The translations under genes were made by a program, and so were the position numbers. This document shows, piece after piece, positions 1 to 10,525 of a DNA stretch of 51,633 nucleotides. Location: assembly GCA_014621425.1 (NCBI GenBank), contig JAANBB010000292.1, positions 1-51,633 of the forward strand, written 5' to 3'. The notes under the pieces were generated by a model that ran no database searches, was not told where the DNA came from, and saw only the letters and a list, made by a program, of their open reading frames with translations. Source of the DNA: Cylindrodendrum hubeiense. Taxonomy: Eukaryota; Ascomycota; Sordariomycetes; Hypocreales; Nectriaceae. Each line of letters opens with the position of its first letter. The first letter of the stretch is position 1.

Positions 1-440
1 CGAAGCCCCCCAAGACACAAGCCCACACAAGCCCACACACGCCCTCACACGCCCACAAGGGGCCAAGGCACAAGGCACCTCGGCCGCATCTGGCCGTTAG
101 CGCCGACCAAGGCAAATCCCCTGCTCCGCTAACAGGACGGAAAGCGGATGGGCTGCGGACGGGCGCGGATGGGCGGCGGATGCAAGCTTCACCCACCATG
201 TGGCGATTTCACGTGCTGCCAAACAGAGACAAGCAGGTGAGACCACCGGCGTTAACCACCCAGTCCCTTTGTTAATCGCTGCCCACGACCCGAGATGATT
301 CTGTGATCTCCTGTCTCTCGCCAACTCCCCGTCTGCGCGCCTCTTCTTCTCCCTCCTCCCGCCTCTCCTCCCGCTCTTCCCGCCGCGCCTTGGCTCAACG
401 ACTTATACCCAATGCGCCACCCCAATCCCGCGAGCCCACG
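1..440. promoter_or_regulatory. 5' flank of the telobox-protein gene
   Basis: No gene is visible here. The first 60 bases are an imperfect C/A-rich repeat built on CACACAAGCCC and CACACGCCC units. Positions 330-400 are pyrimidine-rich (CTCTTCTTCTCCCTCC-like), as is common in fungal 5' leaders. The downstream frame stays open back to about 303 but without an ATG, so this stretch is read as leader. No exact telomeric TTAGGG/CCCTAA array is present. Confidence 0.5.
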
Positions 441-2135
441 ATGGCCACGATCGAGCCACGCTTGATTCACCTGCTCAACGAGTCGACGACGCCCCAGCTC
501 CCGCATACAGACCTCCCTCCGCTTCATTCTCTGCCCCTCCCCAAGTCCTCGGATCGGCCCCTGCCCCCGCTCGAACCGGACACCAACCACCGAGGCGACC
601 GAGGCGACCGAGGCGACAGACCCGACAGACTCAGCGCAGATGGCCAACTGCTGTCAAACCAGGCCGGCCCGCTATATCTAACCGGCGACGATGGTTCCTT
701 GGATCACCGGAAGAACACGCCACGCATAGAGGGGAAGCATGCGGGCACGGCGGCGGCCTTTCCCCTGCGGTTGCTGCTGGGAGACACCGAGGCTACGGAA
801 TCATCCCACTCGCTCAACAAAATTCTAGACGACAACCTGGATGCCCTCGATGATGCCTCCAATAAGAAACGCCACCGCGGCCTCCACGTCAAGGATGATT
901 TTGTGCAACTCCCACAGCCCCTCAAGAAGCAAAAGGCCGCCCAGGCGGCACCCGTCATGCCACCCATCATCAACGGTCTCCACGAGCCCCCACCACACGC
1001 CGCCTTATTCCCACCTATATCCTCTGACTCATTCAACGGCAAGGAAGGAAACCAAATGAAACTACTGCATGAACTCAACCAAACATCCCCGGAAGCCGAG
1101 AAAAACAACAACAAGGCGAGGAAGCGGGCCACGAAACCGAGGAGAAAGTGGTCCGAGGAGGAGACAAATCATCTCTTGTTGGGTGTTAACCGGCACGGTG
1201 TCGGAAAATGGACCAGCATTTTGGAAGACACTGATTTCAAGTTCAATGACCGGACAGCTGGGGATCTGAAGGACAGGTTCCGGACATGTTGTCCAGATGA
1301 GCTCCGCCGAAACAAGGCCTCGCTTGGTTCGCCTTCAAGCAAACCGCGAGAGTCGAAGCAAAAGACTAAAGGCGACACCCATCTGGAAAAGATCCTCATT
1401 GATGGTGAGGCCTCGTTGAACACGGAGCCATCAACTGGGAATGATACCGAGACAAACCCGAAACAGAAGAAGAGTCGGGCACATCGCAAAAAGATGGAGG
1501 ATCTTGTTGAGCTTGGCATTCATGGGCCGTTCAAAAAATCCCATCGAAGAGAGCGGCGCCCCTTTACGGAGCAGGACGACCGGGAAATTCTGGAGGGTCT
1601 TAACCAGCATGGCCCTGCATGGACCAAGATCCAGCGCGATCCGCGCTTCCATCTCGCGAGTAGGCAACCAACTGATTTGAGAGATCGGGTGCGCAACAAG
1701 TACCCTAGTATATACCATCGTATAGAAAAGGGTACATTTCAGGTGAATGACGGTGGCCGCGGTAGCGACATCATGGAACCGTCGATCAACATGTCGATCA
1801 ACAACTCGCTCCAACCGTCAAACACCGCTCTTGAGCCGCAAATGAACTCTGCAGCTCCACGGGACGACTTGCCTCGATGGCCTCTCCAACGGGTGGACAC
1901 ACTCGAGAGCTCACATTCCAGCCAAGGATTCGAGTTTGGAGAGTCGGCAACTCCTCAGTTTATGGGAGGAGAGATGGACATATCAAGACTTCTACTTGAC
2001 GACGCCCAGATCTCTCAAGGGGTTTCGCGAATGGCCGTCGAGTCGATGACTGGTTCCTCTGGTATAGCCGTCCAAGAGTCACGTCGGGAAGGTCTCGAAA
2101 AAGCAACAGGGAGGGCGCAGCATGCCGCAAACTAG
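441..2135 (+). CDS. teb1: Double-Myb telobox DNA-binding protein (Teb1/Tay1-like)
   Basis: Single-exon frame of 564 aa. The ATG at 441 (MATIEPRLIHLLNE) is the first ATG in a frame that is open further upstream only from a GTG. Two Myb/SANT repeats are visible. The first, about residues 232-285, has W-SEEE...GVGKWTSIL and a telobox-type third helix (DLKDRFR). The second, about 368-425, has FTEQDD...GPAWTKI and DLRDRVR. Two telobox Myb repeats in one chain are known from S. pombe Teb1 and Yarrowia Tay1, which bind TTAGGG-like DNA at telomeres and at promoters such as histone genes. That role is inferred here. The rest is low-complexity and probably disordered, with a basic stretch (KARKRATKPRRK) before the first Myb. 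An in-frame tandem repeat of 9 bases encodes RGDRGDRGD at residues 51-59. Alternatives are other Myb regulators or a Tbf1-like factor; the Tbf1/Taz1 dimerisation domain is not apparent. Confidence 0.75.
   Translation: MATIEPRLIHLLNESTTPQLPHTDLPPLHSLPLPKSSDRPLPPLEPDTNHRGDRGDRGDRPDRLSADGQLLSNQAGPLYLTGDDGSLDHRKNTPRIEGKHAGTAAAFPLRLLLGDTEATESSHSLNKILDDNLDALDDASNKKRHRGLHVKDDFVQLPQPLKKQKAAQAAPVMPPIINGLHEPPPHAALFPPISSDSFNGKEGNQMKLLHELNQTSPEAEKNNNKARKRATKPRRKWSEEETNHLLLGVNRHGVGKWTSILEDTDFKFNDRTAGDLKDRFRTCCPDELRRNKASLGSPSSKPRESKQKTKGDTHLEKILIDGEASLNTEPSTGNDTETNPKQKKSRAHRKKMEDLVELGIHGPFKKSHRRERRPFTEQDDREILEGLNQHGPAWTKIQRDPRFHLASRQPTDLRDRVRNKYPSIYHRIEKGTFQVNDGGRGSDIMEPSINMSINNSLQPSNTALEPQMNSAAPRDDLPRWPLQRVDTLESSHSSQGFEFGESATPQFMGGEMDISRLLLDDAQISQGVSRMAVESMTGSSGIAVQESRREGLEKATGRAQHAAN
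591..617 (+). repeat. 9-bp tandem repeat (CGAGGCGAC x3) in coding DNA
   Basis: Three exact copies of CGAGGCGAC encode RGDRGDRGD near the N-terminus of the telobox protein. The unit is in frame, so copy-number change would alter length without a frameshift. Confidence 0.9.
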
Positions 2136-2866
2136 GCGGCTACCAACCAAATGCAGTCTTAGTTGCACCGTGGATTATGAGCGTTCCGTTTGGAATCGGA
2201 ATAAGAATGGAACAGGAGTTGGGAATTCGACTTGTATAAGGAACCTTTGGGCGCATGTAGATTTGGGATATCACAGCAGGACAGCACACGCTGATCGTCG
2301 GTCATTGAAACTTGGGTTTGAGAATATATATCTGGGCGCTAATCACTGGAAGGAAATACGGATGCCTCGCAGGCAAAAAAGGGCTTGGGCTTGGTAGAGA
2401 TGCATGAGCGTCAATGAGACGGATGAAATGGGCCTGGGTCATTGGGCTAAGAGGTCGTTTAGTGTGGAGAGCATCACAGGATCCCGCAGTTAAGAACAAC
2501 AATCAACACCCGATGATGATACCTTGAAACAGCGTTATCATCGTGCAGCTGTCAACTAAAAAAAAATACGTCACCTAGATCTTACATGCCTCATCCAATT
2601 CGCGGCTATCAATGCAACCAGCCTCCCGTCAAAGCAGGCTAAAACCTGGGGTCCTGCATTTGGCTCAACGACCAGGCCCACATGCCAGTCAGATGACCTG
2701 GCACGTGACCCACAACATTTCGACCCATGCGTAGGGCACGAAACCCCCCCGCCCGCTAGCGTTCACGAAAAAAAGTGTGGTCCAACATTTCACACTTCGC
2801 TCCTCTAGCAGGCCCTTCGTCCGTCCATCCTCCTCATCACCGCCGACAAACCAGCCATCCGACACC
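2136..2866 (+). promoter_or_regulatory. Intergenic region and ribosomal-protein promoter
   Basis: The left part holds the 3' end of the telobox gene. The right part is the promoter and leader of the eS4 gene. A CACGTGAC element (E-box type) lies at 2702-2709, a C-run at about 2743-2750, and a pyrimidine-rich TCCATCCTCCTCATCACC leader precedes the ATG, in keeping with strong ribosomal-protein promoters. No convincing gene is seen in the short frames at 2122-2397 or 2302-2502. Confidence 0.5.
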
Positions 2867-3906
2867 ATGGCCCGCGGAATGTGAGTACCAACGCACCACG
2901 AGAGGCAGCGATCACTGTGCAGACCGCCTGCGGAATGCGCAATGATCTCGATCTCGTCCTCCTCCGCCGCCCTGGCGTCGAAAAATCATATCTAACAGTC
3001 TCATAGCAAGAAGCACCAGAAGCGCCTCAGCGCGCCTTCGCACTGGCTGCTCGACAAACTCTCCGGCACCTACGCTCCTAAGCCCTCTGCCGGTCCTCAC
3101 AAGCTCCGTGACTGCATGCCCCTGGTCGTCTTCCTCCGAAACCGCCTCAAGTATGCTCTCAACTACCGTGAGACCCGCGCCATCCTTATGCAGCGCCTGA
3201 TCAAGGTCGACGCCAAGGTCCGCACCGACCAGACCTACCCCACCGGATTCATGGACGTCATCACCATCGAGAAGACCGGCGAGAGCTTCCGTCTTGTCTA
3301 CGACACCAAGGGCCGATTCACCGTCCACCGAATCCAGGCCGAGGAGGCCGAGTACAAGCTGGGCAAGGTCAAGCGCGTTCAGCTTGGCCGCGGTGGAATC
3401 CCATTCTTGGTCACGCACGATGCACGAACGTGAGTTCTGTCAGACATCATTCAGCCGTTGGATCAAGCTTTGGTCGATTCGATTTACACCGGACGATATT
3501 GGAGCTTTATTTGACGGCTGTATGTTCCCCCTCTATACCCCAATACTGACAAATTTTTCTCAGCATCCGCTACCCCGACCCCTTGATCAAGGTCAACGAC
3601 ACTGTCAAGATTGACCTCGCCTCTGGCAAGATCACCGACTTCATCAAGTTCGACACTGGCGCCGTCGCTATGGTCACTGGTGGTCGTAACATGGGTCGTG
3701 TTGGTGTCATCACCCACCGTGAGCGTCACGATGGTGGCTTCAACATTGTCCACATCAAGGACGCCATTGACAACAGCTTCGCTACCCGTGAGAGCAACGT
3801 TTTCGTCATTGGCCAGGACAAGCCCTGGATCTCCCTGCCCAAGGGCAAGGGTGTCAAGCTCACTATTGCCGAGGAGCGTGACCGCCGCCGTGCTCTCTCT
3901 CACTAA
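2867..3906 (+). CDS. rps4: 40S ribosomal protein S4 (eS4), three exons
   Basis: Exons 2867-2880, 3007-3429 and 3564-3906 join to a 259-aa protein, close to the usual 261. The first exon encodes only MARG plus two bases of the next codon, as is frequent in ribosomal-protein genes. Introns are 2881-3006 (GTGAGT..TAG) and 3430-3563 (GTGAGT..CAG). The reading runs [15 protein letters not shown], then [67 protein letters not shown] and finally [12 protein letters not shown], all hallmarks of eS4 with its S4-like, central and KOW regions. It is a component of the 40S ribosomal body near the mRNA entrance. Both junctions restore uninterrupted family sequence, so the model is firm. Confidence 0.97.
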
Positions 3907-5950
3907 ATACGGCCGGAAAGGAAAATGGCATGTGGACTGGAGTCTCGGATTTGACGTTTGCTTTTACGGCTTTAGATAGCCAGCCCATAGGGCTACGATA
4001 AAAGATGAATTTGAGCCAAGCACAAACAGTCTATCTGAGTAATCTGTTCTCTCGTACCTGGTAGCGACATGCGCTATGTTGATGTCAATGTTGTAGCTCG
4101 GATATATTGCATCGACGCTGTAGTCTTGACGTCTTGACCATGGTGGGAAGACTTGCAGTCTTTGCTCTGGCGCATAGGTGCTGCAAGGGTCTGACTTATC
4201 AAGGTGCTGCCCTTCCCCACCTGTGACAATAGTCCAGTCGCAATACCCGATCGTGCTTTGAGACTAGACGAGGGTGGAGGATGGATGGGAAGTAGTTGCC
4301 CACCTCTGAGAGAAGCCATGGACAAATGGATGCATCCCACTTTGGATCACCAACAAAGTGCGTCATTTGATACGAAGAGGGCATTAGCGCTGAGATAGGA
4401 AATGCCAACGACAAAGTGGAGGCCTTGCTGGGTTGAGAGGGATAGTTGAGCGGGCGTATGTGGATCATGGGAAGACGACATCAACTGATGGATCTATGGC
4501 TTCATGTTTGCTACTCGCTTGGGGTGGAAGTGGGGTCATTCTGTTGGGTTTCCGTGGGGGTACGTATGAAGAAGGTCTCAGCTAGATTTGTAATGCGGCA
4601 GAGAAGACAGGAAAACGGGGTGATATGATGTAGACAGCGTTGGGTTGGGAACTGAAGCTAGTTTTTTTGTGGTGTTGTTGGCGGTAGTACGGGGTATTTG
4701 TGTTTAAGGGTGCAAGTCTAACCGCACGGGAGGAATGGATTCGTTCACAACTCTCTACGTCCATATCCATCAAGCCGGCCTGGGTGCTTACCCGACACTT
4801 ATGAGGGTCAGGAGAGTTTTGGACCGTGAGAATGAATGCAACCTCATACAGGCACGTGGACATGCAGGGTGGGGTGGTTGCATCTGGAAGCCCGATGCTA
4901 GACGATGGCAAAGCCGATATTGGTGGGCACGGATGACCGAGACCTTTGCTGATGACTGCATATGTATGTGCCTTACCTTGAGTACGAGGCGAAGACCAGT
5001 AAGTTCAGTATGCGGTCTCGGTGTGCCAGTCGGTGTGTTGTTTTGGAGTAGCCAGTGGTTGATCACAAAAGACACTGGAAGGATCGGTTAGAGCCCCTGG
5101 TTCCTACATGGCCACCGATGTCCCTCTTTCGTACATACGTACATCATACATGAGGGGGTTGGTGGTTGTCGATGCCAGGCGACTGGATTCGCCCCCCAAG
5201 GCTGCATGTGGCCGTGTTGGGAAGATGCGATTTGGGTGCTTGCTTTGCGCCTCCGGGATCAAGGATGGTTAGAGGGGCGCAGAGGGCCGGGCGCCGAGTG
5301 TGGGAGCCGCTTCGGAATTGACAGCGCGCGTGAGGGAATTTCGAGAGGGAATTTCGAGAGGTGCCGGGCGGTTTGTGAGGTGCTCTGAGGCTTCGGTGAT
5401 ACGGGTGGGCCACGGAGTCGTTGGGTTGTTGGCCGAGCTGGGTCGGGAGGAGAAGAGGTGAATCAAATCTCACACTCTCGACGTGGGACAAAAGGCAAAA
5501 GACGAGAGACAAGAGACGAAAGACTGTTGACGTGCGGATGACCACCTCGGCCTCGGCTCAAACGCTCCGCCTCCGCAGTAGGACAACGGACGCCCTGGTG
5601 ACCGGTCCCCAATACCGCGCGGAGCACCAGGCCGAAAATCTCGGTCTACCGCTTCCTGACAACTGAGCGCCGGGGACCCAAGACCCAAGACCCAAGGCCC
5701 AAGTCAGTTGACCGGGCTAACATGACGCGGGCTTAGTGGCGTGGCAAGTTGTGCATCACTTCCCAGTACGACTTGGTCGGCGCTCCCAATTGGGCGCACG
5801 GCAGAGACGAATTGGACCTGGGGAACGAGGCGTCGGGATAATTTGATGGGGGAATTGGCAGGGTCCCTGGTCGTGCTGAAAAGCGCCAGATGACCGTCGG
5901 CGGGACGGGGGGGGAGAAGGGACGAGTCCTTTGGGATGGGCGAGGGAGTC

Positions 5951-6009
5951 GAGACAGAGAGAGAGGGAGAGGGAGAGGGAGAAAGAGAGAGAGGGAAAAG
6001 AAGAGAGAG
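5951..6009 (+). repeat. Purine (GA/GGA) simple-sequence tract
   Basis: About 59 bases of almost pure purine made of GAGA, GGGAGA and AAGAGA units. It could form a triplex/H-DNA structure or act as a GAGA-like promoter element. Only the composition is seen directly. Confidence 0.85.
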
Positions 6010-7054
6010 CCGTGTTGGTTGTCTAAACCCCACGTCGCAGATTAGAATTGGCTCATCGATAGTGATAGTGATACGCACTGGCACTGACACGGATACTTGG
6101 AATTGACCTCGACATTGATATCGACATTGATGTCGAGGCTCAAAACAGAGCTTAGCTCGGCCAGGGATCACCAAACGGCGGGTTGAGTGGCGACCCGCCC
6201 CCAAGCTCCCACCTCCCCAACTCGGGCGTCGAGTTTCCAATCCGCCAAAATCAGGTGGCCAGCTGCTTGGAGCTGTTTACCCCTCCCACGGCGCCTCTTG
6301 CATTGAGCTGCAGGGGGAGGGGAAAAGCAACAAGGGAATCATTCTGACGCCCGAGGCTTGTTGTTTTCTTGACTAAGAGCACATGCACACACGCACGCTG
6401 CAGGGCCTGCGAATACCTCGTGATAGGCTGCCCCCCGGCGCCCCCGCGATTTTCAAGGGCATGGACCTGGGCATGGGCCTGGGCCTGGGGAGAGAGGCCA
6501 AGGTCGCAGAGCCGTGTTAGCAGGCGGATGCACGCGAGCACCCAGGAATGGGCAATGCGGTGCGAGACGTCTCACGCACATTCGTCGCCCATGACGGCCC
6601 ATGACGGCCCATGGCATCGTGTGGCCACTCTCGCGGTACCCTAAGCCTCACTAGCTGGGTTCTTTTCCCTCTCTCGTTTGGGTGTCATGTCTTGCTCTGG
6701 CGTCCGTGGGGATGACGGGGAAGCCCCATGCTCTATGCTCAGCTCTGCCATGAGAATGGGGCTATTCGAGGGTTATCCGACGGGCGGTTGGCATTGCATC
6801 AGCCAGACTAATGCTCGTAGATCGAAAAAGCCCCTCTCATCTCCACCCCAAGAACTAGAGATCCGAGAGCCACGGGCTGTTGGACTCGGAATGGGACTGG
6901 CCTGGCCTGGCCTGGACGCGGACGGTAGTTGATTTACTTATATGTACCCCCATCGTGACCCGTTCCGAAATCCGTTTCTGGATCCTACGTTTCCCCCTTG
7001 GCTCTCGGAGGTGCTTTCTCTATTAGGTCCATTCGTCTCCGCCATCACTCGAGC

Positions 7055-7087
7055 ATTTCTCCAGTATTTCTCCAGTATTTCTCCAGC
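7055..7087 (+). repeat. 11-bp tandem repeat (ATTTCTCCAGT)
   Basis: Three consecutive copies of ATTTCTCCAGT, the last ending in C, followed by a degenerate ATTTCCCTGG. It lies about 410 bp upstream of the D-lactate dehydrogenase ATG, in its presumed 5' region. Confidence 0.85.
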
Positions 7088-7499
7088 ATTTCCCTGGCAT
7101 CTCCCGATTCCCCCCATTCATACGACACGGGATTCATATCACAGCGTGAACGTCCTTCCTCGTCACACACAGGGACAGGTCAGACCCGCCGCGTCGTATC
7201 GTCGGATCTTGGGGGCATTTTTCTCGAGCACGGATCACCGGTTTCTCTGAGCGCCTTTGGCAGAACAGGGCTTGTGAGGGGTGCTAAGTCGACGACGTTC
7301 GCAAAAGCCTCAAAGCGGAGCCCAAGCACGGTCGCCGTGGCCACGCGCAAGAAACCCCCGTCTCTGTTCGGTTATCTGATCTCTTTGCGGGTCCCACTCA
7401 ATTGCCAATTGCGGGTCGAAGACTCACAGCGAAACGTCTGCCCTCGAACCCCCAATTCAACTCAATTTGAACCAGTACCCAGACTCGCCTTGGACAATA

Positions 7500-9453
7500 A
7501 TGTCGGCCAGATGCTGTGCCCGGGCCCTGCTGGGTCGCGGCTCCAGGAGGACCAATGCCCGGCGTAGTTTCGCAACTTCGTCCCGGCGGCCCGGCCCCGA
7601 CCCGGCCGTGTCCCGGCCCGTTGACTCCAACAAAGCGTCGGGGTGGTCCGGCCTTGGGGTGTTGGCTGTGGCCACCGGCGCTGGCGCTCTCGGTTGGGGG
7701 CTTGCCAGTGCGAATGGCCAGGGAGGCGCAAAGGGGTTCTTCGGTGGAAAACCGGCATCTCGTTTTGCGACCTTGCTCGAGATGGAGGAGGTAAGCTTAA
7801 TTGCGAACACAACCCATACGGCACAAGCCCTTTTCGAGCGAATAGTTCATGTCTGACACCTTTCAAGGCGATCCGAAAGATTGAAACAGAGATTGGTATC
7901 GAGGACATCATCTCAACCGACGCAGATGACCTGCATGCGCATGGCTACTCGGAATGGTCCTCGGTCAACTTGGACACGCTGCCCGTGGCCGTGGCGTACC
8001 CGCGGAATACGGAGCAGGTTGCGACTATTGCGCGCATCTGCCACAAGTACCGCGTGCCCATTATCCCCTACTCGGGTGGTTCCAGTCTGGAAGGTAACTT
8101 CTCTGCTCCTTATGGAGGAGTCAGCGTCGACTTTGCCTACATGAACGAGATCATCGAGTTCAACAAGGAGGACATGGATATTGTTGTGCAGCCCAGCATC
8201 GGGTGGCAGGATCTCAACGAGAAGCTGGCCAAAATGGAGAGCGGCCTCTTCTTCCCCATCGATCCTGGTACGTCTATTACATGAAGTCTTCCCAGCGTCA
8301 TCAAGTGGCTTACATGTGTGCAGGCCCAAGCGCCAAGATTGGAGGCATGATCGGGACCAACTGCTCTGGAACCAATGCCGTGAGATATGGTACCATGAAG
8401 GACTGGGTCATCAACTTGACCATCGTTCTTGCGGATGGACGCATTATCAAGACGCGAAGGAGGCCGAGAAAGTCATCCGCTGGGTACAACCTGAACTCGC
8501 TCTTTGTTGGATCTGAAGGCACTCTGGGTTTGGTGACAGAAGGTATGCGAGAGATAAATCCAGGGGATGGAAGATTGAGGATTCCTTGAGTTGGAAATTT
8601 GAACTGACTTTCCACAGCTACTCTCAAACTGGCCGTGGTCCCGGAACATTACTCCGTTGCCGTCGTCACATTCCCATCGATCCGCCACGCCGCCGCGGCC
8701 GCCGCGGGCGTAATGCAGACGGGCGTGCCCATCGCAGCCATGGAGATCATGGACGAGGTGCAGATGAAGGTGGTCAACCTAGGCGGTGCCACAGCCCCGC
8801 GGGTCTGGAAGGAGGCTCCAACGCTCTTCTTCAAGTTCTCGGGCACCAAGGAGGGTGTTAAGGAAGCCGTCACGCGCGTCCAGAAGATCACGGCTGCTAA
8901 CAAGGGCGGCAACTTCGAGTTCGCGCGTGACGAGCGTGAGCAGAAGCTTCTGTGGTCGGCGCGCAAGGAGTCGCTGTGGTCGATGCTTTCGCTGAGGAAA
9001 CAAGGCGAGGAGACTTGGAGCACCGATGTGGCTGTTCCCTTCAGCCGCCTGGCCGATATCATCGAGGTGAGCAAGAAGGAGATGGATGATCTGGGCTTGT
9101 TCGCGAGCATCCTGGGGCACATCGGCGACGGCAACTTCCACGAGAGCATCATGTACAACCGAGAGATCCCCGGCGAACGCGAAAAGGTCGAAAAGTGCGT
9201 CAAGAACATGGTCAAGCGCGCTTTGGACATGGAGGGCACATGCACGGGCGAGCACGGCATCGGCTGGGGCAAGAAAGAGAGCCTGCTGTGGGAGGTCGGC
9301 CCGGAGACATTGGCCGTTATGAAGACGCTGAAGGGGTCGTTGGATCCACGCTGGGTCATGAACCCGGGTAAAATTGTCGATGTGCCATGGCTGGGGATTG
9401 AGTATCCTGGTGCGGACAAGGCGGTGACGCCCGTAAGGAGGCTTTCCAAGTGA
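7500..9453 (+). CDS. DLD1: Mitochondrial D-lactate dehydrogenase (cytochrome), FAD-linked
   Basis: Exons 7500-7790, 7868-8267, 8324-8542 and 8618-9453 give 581 aa, the usual size for yeast Dld1-type enzymes. It oxidises D-lactate to pyruvate and passes electrons to cytochrome c. The N-terminus is Arg/Ser/Ala-rich without acidic residues (presequence), followed by a hydrophobic Gly/Ala segment at about residues 48-66 that may anchor it in the inner membrane. The PCMH-type FAD domain shows [61 protein letters not shown] and [11 protein letters not shown]. The FAD-oxidase C domain shows HIGDGNFHE and [14 protein letters not shown], with the terminal [11 protein letters not shown]. All three introns start GTAAGC/GTACGT/GTATGC and end in AG; each junction restores family sequence. 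Related D-2-hydroxyglutarate dehydrogenases are less likely given the [15 protein letters not shown] signature. Confidence 0.94.
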
Positions 9454-10525
9454 GTTGGTGATGGCCGTCATGGTGTTGAAGAAAAAGGGGTGACGAATGA
9501 AGAGGCGGAGGAGCGAAGGACGCAACTCTGGAGGAAAAATAGAAGCATCATGGATAGATTCGATTTTTCATAAGGTGGTGGGCAGTCAAGGTCATCGGAG
9601 AGTAATGGCGGCATACATCTTGGGGTTGCATCTCGGGGTTGGGCACTGGTCTAGGGTAAGCAGCATCCCCAAGAACCAAAACAGTCTCTTAAAGAAGCAG
9701 ATGGCAGCAGCAAAGGCACTGAGAGATAAGATTGTGATGGAAAATAATTCATGCAGATGTCCTAACACAAATAATTTTAGCACTTTTCCTGCTTTTACTT
9801 AATTGCGATTGACTTTCTAACTATTTGGCCAAATACAGGAAAGTAGGTATGCATCCTGGCTATCGGTGTGAATATAGTAACAAAATGCTAAAAGAGCGAC
9901 TATAACCCCTCTAGAACATTAAACGAGATTAAATCAATTGCATACTACCTTAATGCAAGCACATACTGCTGAGTATGGCAGAGATGTCGCAAACGCGGTT
10001 GGTGGTTGTTTGACAACGAAGTGGAAACAATCAAGCAAACCTCATGGACGCAGGCGGATTTCGTTGTCCCGACTTGCAGGCAAACTAATTGTAGTTCGCA
10101 ATTTTACAAACACTTCGCATGTCAAACAATAAAAAAACAAGCCCGCGAGGATCTGTCCACTAGAGAGTCTGCCGCGGATAGTTGCAGCGGCTTGACAACG
10201 CCACTCACCAAACAATGCGCTGGCCCTCAACACTCCTTCTCACAAAATCCTTACACCTTTCCACCCCTGATTCTGTGTGTTTGAGTAGGTGTTGGCTAAG
10301 AATCAGAGAGCGAAGTTATGTGCTTTGAGGGCCTTAGTGTTATGGTATCACCGAATCACTGCCGGCGGTAGGATCGAACTACCTCAACCTCGCTCCTTCG
10401 CCTTCATCTCTTCTCTCTTCTCTCTTCATCTCAAAATCGCCAACGAGCGCACTCATCGTGTGTGTCATCTTCAATTACTCGCTTTGCATGAACTAAAGCT
10501 AACCAACCCCTTGTTAGAATTCAGG
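9454..10525. other. Intergenic region and RdRP 5' flank
   Basis: No gene is seen. 9700-9960 is noticeably AT-rich, the 3' side of the dehydrogenase. 10384-10440 is CT-rich (CTTCATCTCTTCTCTCTTC), resembling a fungal leader. A tRNA T-arm-like hairpin lies at 10360-10383 on the minus strand. The RdRP reading frame is open back to about 10289 but without an in-frame ATG before 10526. Confidence 0.5.

Larger units (their letters stand above)
3907..7499. other. Long gene-poor intergenic region
   Basis: About 3.6 kb between eS4 and D-lactate dehydrogenase. Every open frame here is short, lacks recognisable domains and overlaps frames on the other strand. It holds a purine tract (5951-6009), an 11-bp tandem repeat (7055-7087), two direct copies of GGGAATTTCGAGAG near 5335-5361, short CATGGGCCTGGGCCTG runs near 6462-6487 and two copies of CATGACGGCC near 6589-6608. 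The right end is the promoter and 5' leader of the dehydrogenase. A non-coding RNA or an unrecognised intron-rich gene cannot be excluded. Confidence 0.5.

Noticed and set aside
1..60. Possible telomere-like repeat at the window start next to a telobox protein gene
   Set aside because: The C/A-rich units are irregular and contain no CCCTAA or TTAGGG; the location is simply the window edge.
5704..6240. 178-codon minus-strand frame upstream of D-lactate dehydrogenase
   Set aside because: Its Ser/Pro/Leu-rich sequence is the translation of the GA-rich tract and short repeats, with no domain and no supporting splice or start context.
6998..7567. 189-codon plus-strand frame overlapping the start of D-lactate dehydrogenase
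   Set aside because: It starts from a non-ATG codon in this frame, runs into the first exon of the dehydrogenase in another frame, and has no recognisable domain.
10360..10383. Complete tRNA gene on the minus strand
   Set aside because: Only the T-arm and a possible 3' acceptor strand are present; no D-arm, anticodon arm or pairing 5' acceptor is found in the adjacent ~100 bases.
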